The position numbers and the translations under genes were made by a program. Below are positions 29,765 through 38,678 of a stretch of 64,000 nt of DNA, piece by piece. Under the pieces are notes generated by a model, which saw only the letters and a list, made by a program, of their open reading frames with translations, had not been told where the DNA came from and did not search any database. Source of the stretch: CAKZLS01 sp963786305. GTDB lineage: Bacteria; Pseudomonadota; Alphaproteobacteria; Rhodospirillales; Defluviicoccaceae. The DNA is taken from the NCBI GenBank assembly GCA_963786305.1, contig CAWAYL010000002.1:11675-75674 (forward strand), read 5' to 3'. How positions within the stretch are numbered: position 1 is the stretch's first letter; each line of letters starts with the position of its first letter.

Positions 29765-30817
29765 CTAGACGGCTTCCATGGCGGCGGGCAGGTCCTGGCC
29801 CCGCAGCGCCGCGCGAATGGCCGCCTGATCGAGACCCGTCTGGCCGATGACCACAAGCTCGGACCGGCGCTCCTCGCCGGCGCGCCAGGGCCGGTCATAG
29901 TACCGTTGGATGCGCTCTCCCACGGCCTGAACCACGTGGCGCATGGCCTTGCCGGGCACATCGACGAACCCCTTGACCCGCAGGACATCGTGCTGCTCGG
30001 CGATGATCCGGATGCGCCCATCCAGCACCGCCGGATCGGCGATGGGATCGAGCGTGGCGATGAAGCTGACGAAGTCGTCGTGGTCATGGTCGTCATCGCC
30101 GTCATGATGCGACGGGCGGGCTTCGAGGTCGTCTTCGGCGCGGGCGTCCAGGCCGAGAACCACGCTGGGATCGAGCTTTCCGTGAACGGCGGCGACCAGC
30201 TTGGTCGCCGGGCGCACGATGCCCGATATTTCGGTCCGCACCGACGTCAGGACATCGCCATCCACGAGATCGGTCTTGTTGAGCACCACCATGTCGGCGG
30301 AGAGCAACTGGTCCTCGAACAGCTCTTCAAGGGGCGAGTCATGGACCAGGGCGGGATCGGCCCGGCGTTCGTCCTGGACGGCGCCGGGGTCGTCGGCGAA
30401 CCGGCCGGCGGCGACGGCGGGCGCGTCGATGACCGTGATGACGCCGTCCACGGTCACCCGGGAGCGCACCTCCGGCCAGTTGAACGCCTTGATCAGCGGT
30501 TTCGGCAGGGCCAGACCCGACGTTTCGATGATGATGTGATCGGGCGGCTCGGGCTGGTCGAGCAGCATCTCCATGGTCGGCAGGAATTCGTCGGCGACGG
30601 TGCAGCAGATGCAGCCGTTGGGCAGTTCGACGATCTCGTCCTCGCCGCAGCCCTCGATGCCGCAGCCGAGGAGCACCTCGCGGTCGATGCCCAGGTCGCC
30701 GAACTCGTTGATCACCAGCGCCAGCCGCTTGCCGCGCGCGTTCGCGATCAGGTGGCGGATGAGCGTCGTCTTGCCGGATCCGAGGAAACCGGTAATCACG
30801 GTGGCGGGGATCTTCAT
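29765..30817 (-). CDS. cobW: CobW-type metal-handling GTPase
   Basis: About 350 residues, intact. A G3E-family GTPase: Walker A TVITGFLGSGKTTLIRHLIA, the zinc/cobalt-binding CxCC motif in LPNGCICCTVADEF, Walker B IIIETSGLALPKPL and the base-recognition motif VVLNKTDLVD. A His/Asp stretch (HHDGDDDHDHDD) before the C-terminal domain is usual for metal chaperones. ATG 30817 overlaps the cobP stop (ATGA). It ends 3 nt before cobN, so it probably delivers cobalt to the chelatase. Confidence 0.95.
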   Translation of the reverse strand: MKIPATVITGFLGSGKTTLIRHLIANARGKRLALVINEFGDLGIDREVLLGCGIEGCGEDEIVELPNGCICCTVADEFLPTMEMLLDQPEPPDHIIIETSGLALPKPLIKAFNWPEVRSRVTVDGVITVIDAPAVAAGRFADDPGAVQDERRADPALVHDSPLEELFEDQLLSADMVVLNKTDLVDGDVLTSVRTEISGIVRPATKLVAAVHGKLDPSVVLGLDARAEDDLEARPSHHDGDDDHDHDDFVSFIATLDPIADPAVLDGRIRIIAEQHDVLRVKGFVDVPGKAMRHVVQAVGERIQRYYDRPWRAGEERRSELVVIGQTGLDQAAIRAALRGQDLPAAMEAV

Positions 30818-31364
30818 TCGGTATTGTCCTTCAGCACAAGCGGCAATCCGGCCGCGACGAAAACGACGCGGCGGGCGATCCGCGCCACGGTTTGGTTGAG
30901 GCGTGCCGGCGTGATCACGGAACCGCCCGTCCCAGCTCGGTTGCCGGCACGATCCCGAGGCCCACCTCGTTGGAAACCAGGACCACGGGGCCCGGCAGCC
31001 GCGCGAGCCCTTTGACCAGCGCTTCGGTTTCGGCGGCCACATCGCGCTCGGCGGCCATGATATTGCTCAGCCACAGGGTCAGGCAATCCACCAACACCGG
31101 CCGCCCCGGCGCGGCATTCCGCGCGAGCGCGTCCGCGAGATCGAGCGGTTCCTCGACGGTGGTCCAGCGGTCGCCGCGGCGCCGCCGGTGCCGGCGGATG
31201 CGTTCGGTCATTTCCCCGTCGCCGGCCTCGGCGGTCGCGAGATAGACCCCGGATCCCTTGTCTTCCACCAATTTCTCGGCGTACGCGCTTTTGCCGGATC
31301 TGGCTCCGCCCAACACCAGGGTCACCGATGGCAGTGTCGTATGGATCGCTTTCCTCCCGGGCAT
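30814..31364 (-). CDS. cobP: Adenosylcobinamide kinase/guanylyltransferase CobP (frameshift)
   Basis: Phosphorylates adenosylcobinamide and converts it to the GDP derivative. VTLVLGGARSGKSAYAEKLV is the P-loop; GVYLATAEAGDGEMTERIRR, VLVDCLTLWLSNIM and GPVVLVSNEVGLGIVPATEL follow. An indel near 30925 moves the C-terminus to the frame reading LNQTVARIARRVVFVAAGLP and ending LVLKDNTE. About 183 residues, normal for CobU/CobP. A hairpin covers the Shine-Dalgarno and the A of the ATG at 31364. Confidence 0.93.
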
Positions 31365-31382
31365 GTCCTCCCCCGGAGGACA
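31364..31382 (-). promoter_or_regulatory. Hairpin sequestering the cobP ribosome-binding site
   Basis: In the mRNA sense the sequence reads UGUCCUCC-GGG-GGAGGACA, an 8-bp perfect stem with a 3-nt loop. The 3' arm contains the GGAGG ribosome-binding site and ends on the A of the start codon. Such a structure would block translation unless opened. I looked for cobalamin riboswitch landmarks in the 89 nt upstream and did not find them, so the trigger is unknown; chance is possible in this GC-rich DNA. Confidence 0.4.
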
Positions 31383-31452
31383 GGGTGCGCCAGCGCGCTT
31401 TCGGACTGAGGTCTAGACCATTCTCCAACCGGATTGAACCCCTTGCGCATGA

Positions 31453-32083
31453 TCAGCGGCACGGAACGTTGACGCCCTGCACCAGCCAGACACCGCCTTT
31501 GTTCTTCAGCAATCCGTCCTCCACCTTGCTCAGACGGGTTACCGACAGATTGTCGACGACCACCGCCATCGCGGCTTCCGGCGTCAGGCCGAGAGCGATC
31601 GCGACGGCCGCGCGGATGGTGCCGCCGTGGCTGACCGAGACGATATCGCGGCCCGCGTACTCGATGCTGAGCCGTTCGATGGCGGCACGGGTTCGTTCCA
31701 TCTGAGCGACGTAGCTCTCGCCGCCGGGCGGCGCCGAGCGCGTCGGATCGCGCCAGAAATCGGCGTAGGCCTTGGCGTCGCTGTCTTGCATTTCGTCCCA
31801 GCTCAGCCCCTGCCAGCGGCCGAAGCTCTGCTCGATGAAGGCCGGCTCGACGACCGGGTTCGGCAAACCGGCGACCTTGGCGGCGATCGCCTCGAAGGTC
31901 TTTTGCGTTCGCCGCAAGCGGCGTGGTCAGCCATACCGCATCCGCCGGCAGCATCCCGGCCAGCGCGCCAAACGCGTGATCGTCACCGGTATCGCAGTCC
32001 ACGTCCATTTGGCCGTAGAGGCGCCCCGCGACGGCGGTAACCGGAGCGTGGCGAACCCACCACCATTGGGTCGGCCGGCTCAT
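31453..32083 (-). CDS. cobC: Histidine phosphatase, probable alpha-ribazole phosphatase CobC
   Basis: Phosphoglycerate-mutase-like phosphatase. The N-terminal RHxx motif is WWWVRHAPVTAVAGRLYGQM. After an indel near 31920 come EQSFGRWQGLSWDEM, GESYVAQMERT and the second catalytic His in IVSVSHGGTIRAAVAI. Its place between cobS (4-nt ATGA overlap at 32080-32083) and cobP makes dephosphorylation of alpha-ribazole 5'-phosphate or adenosylcobalamin 5'-phosphate the likely reaction. About 210 residues. Confidence 0.85.
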
Positions 32084-32886
32084 AGCGCCACCACCAGCGC
32101 CGCCAGGGCCGCCATCTCGGCCATCTGCTGCGCGGCGCCGAGGATGTCGCCGGTATGACCGCCGACCGCCCGGCGGCCGATCCAGGCCATCGCCGCCGCC
32201 GCGCCCGCCGCCGCCAGCACGACGCAACCGGCGGCGATGGGATGGAGCACGACAGCCGCGATCGCCGCCGCCAGGATGCCGGCGATCGCCACGGGCGGAA
32301 AACCCGGCCGGCCGGCGGCCGCCGCCAGGCCTTCGGCGCGCGCCGGCGGCACCCACCGCAGGATCGCAGGCAACGGCGCGCGCGACACGGCGGCGGCGGC
32401 GATCAGCGCGGCGGCGGCGCTACCGGGCGCCGGAAGGCCGGCGAGGAGTGCGGCTCTCAGTCCGACACTGAAGACCATCGCCAAGGCGCCGAAGCTGCCG
32501 ATGCGGCTGTCGCGCATGATCCGCAGCCGGTCGTCCCGCGTCCGGCCGCCCCCCAGGCCGTCGGCGACATCGGCAAGGCCATCCTCGTGCAGAGCCCCGG
32601 TCACCAGCGTTCCGACACCGATCGCGATGAACGCGCAGGCGAGCGCCGGCAGGCCCGCCCCATGGGCTCCCAGATACGCCAGGGCGGCCAACAGCCCGAC
32701 CCCGGCGCCGACGAGCGGGAACATACCCGCGGCGCGCCCGAGATAACCCGCCTGAGCGGGTTCCGGGGGCGCGGGCAAGGAGACCGGCAAACGGGTCAGA
32801 AAGGCGACGGCGATCCGCCCGTTCAGCCACGCGTCGGCCAGGTATCGACGAACGCCCCTGAACTCCGTTCCGGAATATAAAGCCAT
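32080..32886 (-). CDS. cobS: Adenosylcobinamide-GDP ribazoletransferase (cobalamin synthase)
   Basis: 268 residues, intact, with 6-7 predicted membrane helices. It joins alpha-ribazole (phosphate) to adenosylcobinamide-GDP. Family segments: AVAFLTRLPVSLPAPP, FPLVGAGVGLLAALAYLG, GALHEDGLADVADGLGGG with RLRIMRDSRIGSFGALAMVF, and GRRAVGGHTGDILGAAQQ. The acidic motif DGLADVADG is the expected metal/nucleotide site. It heads the operon cobS-cobC-cobP-cobW-cobN and is divergent from cobT, with a 112-bp shared promoter region. Confidence 0.95.
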   Translation of the reverse strand: MALYSGTEFRGVRRYLADAWLNGRIAVAFLTRLPVSLPAPPEPAQAGYLGRAAGMFPLVGAGVGLLAALAYLGAHGAGLPALACAFIAIGVGTLVTGALHEDGLADVADGLGGGRTRDDRLRIMRDSRIGSFGALAMVFSVGLRAALLAGLPAPGSAAAALIAAAAVSRAPLPAILRWVPPARAEGLAAAAGRPGFPPVAIAGILAAAIAAVVLHPIAAGCVVLAAAGAAAAMAWIGRRAVGGHTGDILGAAQQMAEMAALAALVVAL

Positions 32887-32998
32887 GTTTCGCTGTAATT
32901 GCTGCGGCGGTTTACAATCTATCGCTTATTGAAAAAGCTCGCTACAAGGCAATTCGCCGCCGAGCGGCCACCCCATGAGACCCGCAAAGGACCCGACG

Positions 32999-34031
32999 AT
33001 GGCACGGTTTTCCGCGATAAAGACTCTCGACGACGTGCGGAGTCTGTTCCGGGACCTTCCCGGTCCCGATGCGGATGCCGAAGCGTGCGCGAAGGATCGG
33101 GAACCCCGGCTCACCAAACCCCGCGGCGCGCTCGGCCGGTTGGAGGAACTGAGCGCGTGGCTCGCCGCGTGGCAAGGACGCCATCCGCCCAGCGTCGACC
33201 GGCCGACGGCGCGCATATTCGTCGGCGCTCACGGCGTGACGCGGCGCGGCGTGTCGGCCTATCCGGCCGAAGTGACGGCCCAGATGGTGGCCAATTTCGA
33301 AACCGGTGGCGCCGCCATCAATCAGCTATGCCACTTTGTTCGACGTGGACCTTGCCGTCCACGCCGTCGAGCTCGACCGTCCGACCCGCGACATCGTCGA
33401 GGCGCCGGCCATGGACGAGCACGACTTCGTCGAGGCGTTCGTGCTCGGCATGAATGCCGTCGATCCGGGCTCGGACCTGCTGTGCGTCGGTGAGATGGGT
33501 ATCGGCAACACGACGTCGGCCGCCGCCGTCGCCCATGCGCTGTATCGCGGGTCGGCCGCCGAGTGGACCGGTCCCGGCACCGGCGTCGATGCGACCGTTC
33601 TCGCCACCAAGACGGCGGTGGTAGCGGAAGCGGTGCAGTTGCACAACGGCTACGTCGCCGATCCGCTGGATGCCTTGCGCCGCCTCGGCGGACGGGAGAT
33701 GGCCGCCATGGCGGGCGCGGTTCTGGCCGCCCGTCTCGGCCGCGTGCCCGTGCTGCTCGACGGGTTCGTCTGCACGACGGCGGCGGCGGCGCTGGAAGCC
33801 TCCGCGCCCGGCGCGCTCGATCATTGCCAGGTCGGTCACCTGTCGCCGGAACCGGGACACCGCCGCGTCCTCGAGCACCTCGGAAAGCGGCCGCTTCTCG
33901 ACCTGGACATGCGGCTCGGCGAAGGATCGGGCGCCGTTCTCGCGGTCGCCGTCCTCAAGGCGGCCGCCGCGTGCCATAACGGAATGGCGACCTTCGAACA
34001 GGCGGGCGTGGCGGACAAAACGGAAGAATAA
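32999..34031 (+). CDS. cobT: Nicotinate-nucleotide-dimethylbenzimidazole phosphoribosyltransferase CobT (frameshift)
   Basis: Makes alpha-ribazole phosphate for the lower loop of B12. From ATG 32999 (MARFSAIKTLDDV) it reads EPRLTKPRGALGRLEELSAW and IFVGAHGVTRRGVSAYPAEV. An indel near 33340 leads to FDVDLAVHAVELDRPTRDI, LLCVGEMGIGNTTSAAAVAH and VPVLLDGFVCTTAAAALEAS. The catalytic-Glu motif is LDMRLGEGSGAVLAVAVLKA. About 344 residues, family-typical. An upstream in-frame ATG at 32975 is less likely. This is the CobT of lower-loop synthesis, not the chelatase CobT. Confidence 0.93.
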
Positions 34032-34087
34032 TTTGGTCCAGCCGGGTGTTGCCCCGAGCCCGCGATCGTTTGCATAATGAGGGGATC

Positions 34088-35566
34088 ATGAAACGGGTCT
34101 TCATCCTAGCATTGCTCTCGGTCGCGCTGTCGGGCGCCACCGCGTGTTCCACCAATCCCGCCACCGGACGGAACAGTTTCACGGCGTTCATGGGCGCCGA
34201 CGACGAAAAGCGGCTGGGCGCCAAGGAACATCCGAAACTGGTGAGGCAGTTCGGCGGCGAATACGCCGACGGCGATCTCGACGCCTACGTCGACAGGGTC
34301 GGGCGGACGCTGGCGGCGGAGACGGAGATGCCGGGTCTCGACTATTCCTTCACCGTTCTCGATGACGACCAGATCAATGCCTTCGCCCTGCCGGGCGGCT
34401 ATGTCCATGTCACCCGCGGACTGCTGGCGCTGGCGAGCAACGAAGCCGAGCTGGCGGGGGTGCTGGCCCATGAACTGGGCCATGTCACCGCCCGCCACGG
34501 CGCGGAACGTTACAGCCAGCAGGTGGTGGCCGGCGTCGGCGCGGCCATCCTGGGCGTGGCCGGTTCCGTCGTCGGGGTGCCGGGCGTCGGCAATGTCGCC
34601 GGTCAAGGGGCTCAGGTGGTGCTTCAGAGCTATTCCCGCGATCAGGAACTGGAAGCCGACCAGCTTGGTATCCGCTACATGCGGCGGGCGGGTTACGACC
34701 CGGCCGCGATGGCGAGCTTCTTCAGGAAAATGGACGCCTACACCCAGTTGCAGGCGACCATGGCCGGCGATCCCGGCTCGGCAAGCCGCTTCAGCGTCAT
34801 GGCGTCGCACCCGCGGACCGGCGAGCGGGTCGAGCAGGCCATCGAATTGGCCAGGTCGGCGCCGCTCGCCAAGTCGACGGTCAACGCGGAGGCCTATCTG
34901 TCGCGGATCGACGGCATGGTGTTCGGTGATTCTCCAGAAGAGGGGGTGCGCCGCGGACGGGAGTTCGCGCATCCCGCGCTGGGGATCGCGTTTCGCGTTC
35001 CCAGCGGTTTCGTCTTGTCGAACAGTCCCGGGCGGGTTACGGCCCGCGGTCCCGAAGGCTCCCTGATCGTCTTCGACATGGAAACCAATCGCGATCGCGC
35101 GCGGTCGGTGGCCAAGCCGAGCGACTATATCGCCCGCCTGGGCGGCGGCGGCGTAAAGTTCAAATCCATTCAAGCGATCGACGTCAATGGAATGCCGGGC
35201 GCGACGGGAACAACGCGAGTGCGCACCGACCAGGGCGCGGTCGACGCCCGCATCGTCGTCATCCGGGAGCGGCCGGACCGCATTTACCGCTTCGTGTTCC
35301 TCACCCCCGCCGACACGACCAATCGCCTGGCCCCGGAGCTCAGGCGCACGACCTACAGTTTCAAACGGTTGAGCCTGTCGGAGGCGCGGGCCATCCGCCC
35401 GCTGCGCCTGGAGGTGGTGAGCGTCGAGGAGGGCGACACAGCGGAATCGCTCTCTGGACAGATGCCGTTCGACTCATACAGGCTGGAACGCTTTCTCGCC
35501 CTGAACGGCCTGCGCAAGGGACAGCCGCTGACCCCCGGGCAGCGGGTCAAGATCATCGTCGACTGA
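34088..35566 (+). CDS. M48-family metallopeptidase lipoprotein with C-terminal LysM-like domain
   Basis: About 492 residues, intact. A signal sequence ends in a lipobox-like ALSGATACS, and STNPATGRNSF follows as in BepA/Oma1-type periplasmic M48 proteins. The zinc site is LAHELGHVTARH (HELGH), with the third ligand in SYSRDQELEADQLGIRYMRR. The C-terminus (VVSVEEGDTAESLSGQMPF to PLTPGQRVKIIVD) looks like a LysM-type peptidoglycan-binding module. It probably degrades or chaperones misassembled outer-membrane proteins. I prefer ATG 34088 over 34046 because the signal peptide starts there. Confidence 0.88.
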   Translation: MKRVFILALLSVALSGATACSTNPATGRNSFTAFMGADDEKRLGAKEHPKLVRQFGGEYADGDLDAYVDRVGRTLAAETEMPGLDYSFTVLDDDQINAFALPGGYVHVTRGLLALASNEAELAGVLAHELGHVTARHGAERYSQQVVAGVGAAILGVAGSVVGVPGVGNVAGQGAQVVLQSYSRDQELEADQLGIRYMRRAGYDPAAMASFFRKMDAYTQLQATMAGDPGSASRFSVMASHPRTGERVEQAIELARSAPLAKSTVNAEAYLSRIDGMVFGDSPEEGVRRGREFAHPALGIAFRVPSGFVLSNSPGRVTARGPEGSLIVFDMETNRDRARSVAKPSDYIARLGGGGVKFKSIQAIDVNGMPGATGTTRVRTDQGAVDARIVVIRERPDRIYRFVFLTPADTTNRLAPELRRTTYSFKRLSLSEARAIRPLRLEVVSVEEGDTAESLSGQMPFDSYRLERFLALNGLRKGQPLTPGQRVKIIVD

Positions 35567-35569
35567 CGA

Positions 35570-36070
35570 TTACGACAACACCGCCTTCATGAAGTCGCTG
35601 GCCTGTTGGTATATCCCCGGCGAGGTACTTTCGCGAGGTCCGGCGACATTGAGAATGACCACTTCGTTTTCCTCGATCCATTCCTTCACCTGCTCGGGCG
35701 TGGTCGAGCCCAGCAGATCGACGACCATGTTGGGCCGCTCGAGGTTGAGAGCGTACTCCAGGGTCAACGCCGTGCCGCCCGTCGGTTGGCCGCACGTCAT
35801 AATCAGCGTCGCGTCGGAATCCCGAACGTTCAAAAGCGTGCGCTCCGGATAGCCGCGCCCGCCCGTTTCGCGCATCGGATACGAACGCGGCACCCGCCCA
35901 TCCTCGGCGCGCCGGCCCTTGGGCACCCATCCGCCACAGGGGTAGCCGAGCGCGAGCGCCACATCCAGGGCCGCCCGGTCGACACCGGTCTGGGCCCCCG
36001 AGACGATCTTCGAGAGCTTCGGCGTGTCTTCCTCGGTGTCGTCCATCGTTCGGTCCATCGTATCGTCCAT
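35570..36070 (-). CDS. Putative molybdenum-carrier/LOG-like Rossmann protein
   Basis: About 166 residues. The motif KIVSGAQTGVDRAALDVALA followed by YPCGGWVPKGRRAEDG, TRNVRDSDATLI-type segment VRDSDATLIMTCGQPTGGTA and a late VVILNVAGPRES match the 'putative molybdenum carrier' family (Rossmann-like, related to LOG/YpsA proteins). No molybdenum gene is near, and metal binding is not proven for the family. The start is uncertain: the N-terminus MDDTMDRTMDDTEEDT is encoded by short tandem repeats of a CATCG(T) unit, so the real start may be nearer to LSKIVSG. Confidence 0.75.
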   Translation of the reverse strand: MDDTMDRTMDDTEEDTPKLSKIVSGAQTGVDRAALDVALALGYPCGGWVPKGRRAEDGRVPRSYPMRETGGRGYPERTLLNVRDSDATLIMTCGQPTGGTALTLEYALNLERPNMVVDLLGSTTPEQVKEWIEENEVVILNVAGPRESTSPGIYQQASDFMKAVLS

Positions 36071-36082
36071 CGTGTCGTCCCA

Positions 36083-36970
36083 TCAGGCTTCGAGCGTTCG
36101 GACCAGGTGGCCCGTCGTATCGAAGCAGGCGGCGGTCAACGGCCCGCCATAGCCGCAGCCGCTGTCGATGGACGCCGTGTGGTCGGCGATGGCGAAACCA
36201 TGGTGAAGCGGATCGAACCCTCTGACCACGCGGGCAAAATCGAGATACGGCCGGTCGATCGCCTCGAAGGTGCGGCCGCGCCACCAGAAGGAGTCGGATT
36301 GGTCGGACAGCGCGCGGGCGGGATCGATGCCGGCATTGACGAACAGCAGCGTTCCGTTTTCCGTGAAGGCCGCCCGCTTGAGAACGCTCATCAACCGGTC
36401 ATGACCGTCGCGGCCCCGGATGGTGGCGCGCAGCCGGTTGGTCCACTGCGACAAGGAAACCGCGCCGAGAGCGGCGGCGCCGCGTCCTTCGTCGATACCG
36501 CAGCCGTACGCCTCCAGGGTCGCGCCGACCCCCTGCGACAGCATCCATTCCATCACCTGGCGGGGATTGGGGGCGAATTGGATCTGCAGAAGCTTGTGCC
36601 AGATCTCTTCCTGGCTGCCTCTCAGGTAGGCGATGCTGCCGCTGTCCTCACCGACATCCGTCTGCCACGCCATCAGGGCCCGACGAAACAACAGCATTTC
36701 GTCGACGGTATCGGCGACGCGCGCGCCCCGGCCGAGGAAGTTCCCGAGATACACCAGGTTGTCGCTGGGGCCGATATCCTTTTCGAGCTGTGCGTGCAAG
36801 GCGGACAAACGCTCGGCCTCGCCGTGCACGGCACCGATCGCCCAGCTCAGCCGCCCCGAAGGCAGCGCCGTAAAGATGGTTTGTTCCGTCGACGCGGGCC
36901 GAAGGCTCCCGGCCTCGGCCGCGCGTGGCGCGTCCGGCCCGGGGGCGGTTTCGGCACGATTATGCGGCAT
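36083..36970 (-). CDS. Metallophosphoesterase-fold protein with degenerate metal-binding site
   Basis: 295 residues, intact. The overall pattern is that of a Ser/Thr phosphatase-like calcineurin-fold protein, but the metal ligands are replaced. The GDxHG motif reads IGAVHGEAERLSAL (Asp to Ala). GDxxDRG reads YLGNFLGRG (both Asp lost). GNHE/D reads LRGSQEE. The HAG motif reads VNAGIDPAR. The late GH motif reads ADHTASIDSGCGYGGPLTAA. The rest of the fold is well kept, including the YGGxLTA segment, so it is probably a folded pseudo-phosphatase or binding protein rather than decay. It overlaps the end of carD by 11 nt. Confidence 0.8.
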   Translation of the reverse strand: MPHNRAETAPGPDAPRAAEAGSLRPASTEQTIFTALPSGRLSWAIGAVHGEAERLSALHAQLEKDIGPSDNLVYLGNFLGRGARVADTVDEMLLFRRALMAWQTDVGEDSGSIAYLRGSQEEIWHKLLQIQFAPNPRQVMEWMLSQGVGATLEAYGCGIDEGRGAAALGAVSLSQWTNRLRATIRGRDGHDRLMSVLKRAAFTENGTLLFVNAGIDPARALSDQSDSFWWRGRTFEAIDRPYLDFARVVRGFDPLHHGFAIADHTASIDSGCGYGGPLTAACFDTTGHLVRTLEA

Positions 36971-37457
36971 TCAGGAGGTCTGCCAGCTTCACCGTCGCCT
37001 CGTCCTTGCCGACACATTCCATGGCGGCGAGTTCACAGGCCAGGCGATCGAACGCGGCTTCATAGATCTGTCGCTCGCTGAACGACTGGTCGGGCTGACC
37101 GACATTGGGGTGCAGATCGCGGACCACTTCGGCGATGGAAACCGGATCGCCGGAGTTGATCTTCGCCTCGTACTCCTGAGCGCGGCGGCTCCACATGGTG
37201 CGCTTGACCCGCGCCCGCCCCTTCAGGGTGGTGAGCGCGTTTTCCATGACCTTGTGCGTGCTCAGTTTGCGCAAGCCTGCCGTGGCGACCTTGCTGATGG
37301 GAACGCGCAGCGTCATGCGATCGCGATCGAACGAGATTACGAACAATTGGAGATGCTGTTCAGCGATCTCGCGCGTTTCGACGCCAAGGACCTTGCCGAC
37401 GCCGTGGGTTGGGTAAACCACATAGTCGCCAGCAGCGAATGTGAATTCTTCCGCCAT
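36960..37457 (-). CDS. carD: CarD-family RNA-polymerase-binding regulator
   Basis: About 165 residues from ATG 37457 (MAEEFTFAAGDYVVYPTHGV). The N-terminal RNAP-interacting Tudor-like domain contains YVVYPTHGVGKVLGVETREI and the beta-strand segment RMTLRVPISKV. A helical DNA-binding C-terminal domain follows, with SRRAQEYEAKINSGDPVSI, AEVVRDLHPNVG and SFSERQIYEAAFDRLACE. CarD binds the RNAP beta subunit and stabilises open promoter complexes. An upstream start at 37481 is possible but less typical. Intact. Confidence 0.93.
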   Translation of the reverse strand: MAEEFTFAAGDYVVYPTHGVGKVLGVETREIAEQHLQLFVISFDRDRMTLRVPISKVATAGLRKLSTHKVMENALTTLKGRARVKRTMWSRRAQEYEAKINSGDPVSIAEVVRDLHPNVGQPDQSFSERQIYEAAFDRLACELAAMECVGKDEATVKLADLLNAA

Positions 37458-37636
37458 GCTCTTTCTTCTCTCTCCACTCAAGTCTTTGCGGGTCCGCCCT
37501 CTGACGGGGAACGAGACGTTGCGACCCCATTGCCTGCGCTCCGCGAATACTCACGGACCGAGGATATTGTACCTTATCTTGCGATTGCCATTCCCCTTGG
37601 GCGCAGTTTCTGGGTCTTCGACCCTAACGGCCAAAA

Positions 37637-37656
37637 CCGGCTGGAACCAGCCGGTC
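37637..37656 (-). terminator. Rho-independent terminator downstream of fdxA
   Basis: A perfect 9-bp dyad, ACCGGCTGG-aa-CCAGCCGGT. In the minus-strand direction the stem is followed by a short T run (TTTT), and it lies about 90 bp after the fdxA stop. On the plus strand TCTTTTT follows 6 nt after the stem, but no plus-strand gene ends here. Confidence 0.65.
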
Positions 37657-37742
37657 AAGTCTTTTTATACCACGTTTGGCCCTCAAAACATAGAGCCAGA
37701 TGCCTGTTTGGCTTTGCGAACCAGCTATCCCGCGTCCCGAAC

Positions 37743-38078
37743 TCAGTCGCCCTCGCCGGGATTGGCACTGAATTCTTTTTCCTTGTCCGGTTTGCCGGCC
37801 CAGTCGTCGGCATCCGGCGGTGCGTCCCGCTTGCGCGTGATATTGGGCCATATCTCGGCGTATTTGGTGTTGATTTCCAGCCAATGGGCCAAGTCCGGTT
37901 CCGTATCGGGGACAATGGCTTCGACCGGACATTCCGGTTCACAGACACCGCAGTCGATGCATTCGTCGGGATGGATGACCAGCATATTCTCGCCTTCGTA
38001 GAAACAATCCACCGGGCAGACTTCGACGCAATCCGTATATTTGCACCGGATGCAGTTCTCCGTGACGATGTAGGTCAT
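37743..38078 (-). CDS. fdxA: 7Fe ferredoxin FdxA
   Basis: 111 residues, intact. The cluster-binding cysteines are in CIRCKYTDCVEVCPVDCF (the [3Fe-4S] pattern in which one Cys is displaced) and CIDCGVCEPECPVEAI (the [4Fe-4S] pattern). Length and C-terminal extension (WLEINTKYAEIWPNITRKRD) are typical of FdxA of alphaproteobacteria, a soluble electron carrier. It stands alone between terb-like and carD genes, followed by a hairpin terminator at 37637-37656. Confidence 0.95.
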   Translation of the reverse strand: MTYIVTENCIRCKYTDCVEVCPVDCFYEGENMLVIHPDECIDCGVCEPECPVEAIVPDTEPDLAHWLEINTKYAEIWPNITRKRDAPPDADDWAGKPDKEKEFSANPGEGD

Positions 38079-38145
38079 AAGGTACTCCGTTGATCCTCTT
38101 GCGACTTTCCGGCGCCTGTTGTTCGACCCGCGCCGGTGTCGTGCC

Positions 38146-38625
38146 TTAAATATCTTGGCGCTGGGTGACCCGCTTGCGGGCCGCGCCGCTGTCGCGGTCG
38201 CTGACGTGCAGCAGGCCGGCGACGCGCCGAATCAGATTGGATTCGTAATGATGGACGTCTCCATCCGCATAAACCACTTCCCAAAGCATTTCTATGATCT
38301 TGACGCGTTCCTCGGGACCCAGGTTGTCATTGATGACGCGGGTGAACGCAAAAAGCTGCGTCGATTCGGCCGCTTCCCTATGTCCCTCCTCCAGCAGTTC
38401 CTCGACTTCGTCTCCGCTCAACTCGAAATGCGCCTGCAGCAGGCGGCGAATGGTCCGGGTTTCGTCCTCGGCGACGACACCGTCCAGCGCCGCGGCATGA
38501 GCCAGCAATCCAGCCGCCGCCAGTCGCAATTCGCGCTCGCCGCATGTCTCGTTTCTGTCGGCGCGCCCGCTTTCGCCGCCACCGAATAAGGCCATCAATC
38601 GCTCGATCATGATGTTGGGTATCAT
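38146..38625 (-). CDS. TerB-like (tellurite-resistance/DjlA helical) protein
   Basis: About 155-159 residues, all-helical. AAGLLAHAAALDGVVAEDET, then LLQAHFELSGDEVEELLEEG and MLWEVVYADGDVHHYESNLI with RRVAGLLHVSD match the TerB domain, including the acidic DG/ED motifs that may bind metal. The usual start is MIERLMALFGG at 38610. Function in vivo is unknown; despite the family name no ter operon is present. Confidence 0.85.
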   Translation of the reverse strand: MIPNIMIERLMALFGGGESGRADRNETCGERELRLAAAGLLAHAAALDGVVAEDETRTIRRLLQAHFELSGDEVEELLEEGHREAAESTQLFAFTRVINDNLGPEERVKIIEMLWEVVYADGDVHHYESNLIRRVAGLLHVSDRDSGAARKRVTQRQDI

Positions 38626-38678
38626 ACCGCCGGGCGGTGCTCAACCCCAACGACGGAAGGGTCAATATCGGCACTGCC

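Noticed and set aside
31365..31453. Cobalamin riboswitch upstream of cobP
   Set aside because: The 89-nt leader lacks the conserved B12-box and core sequences; only a local hairpin over the ribosome-binding site is present.
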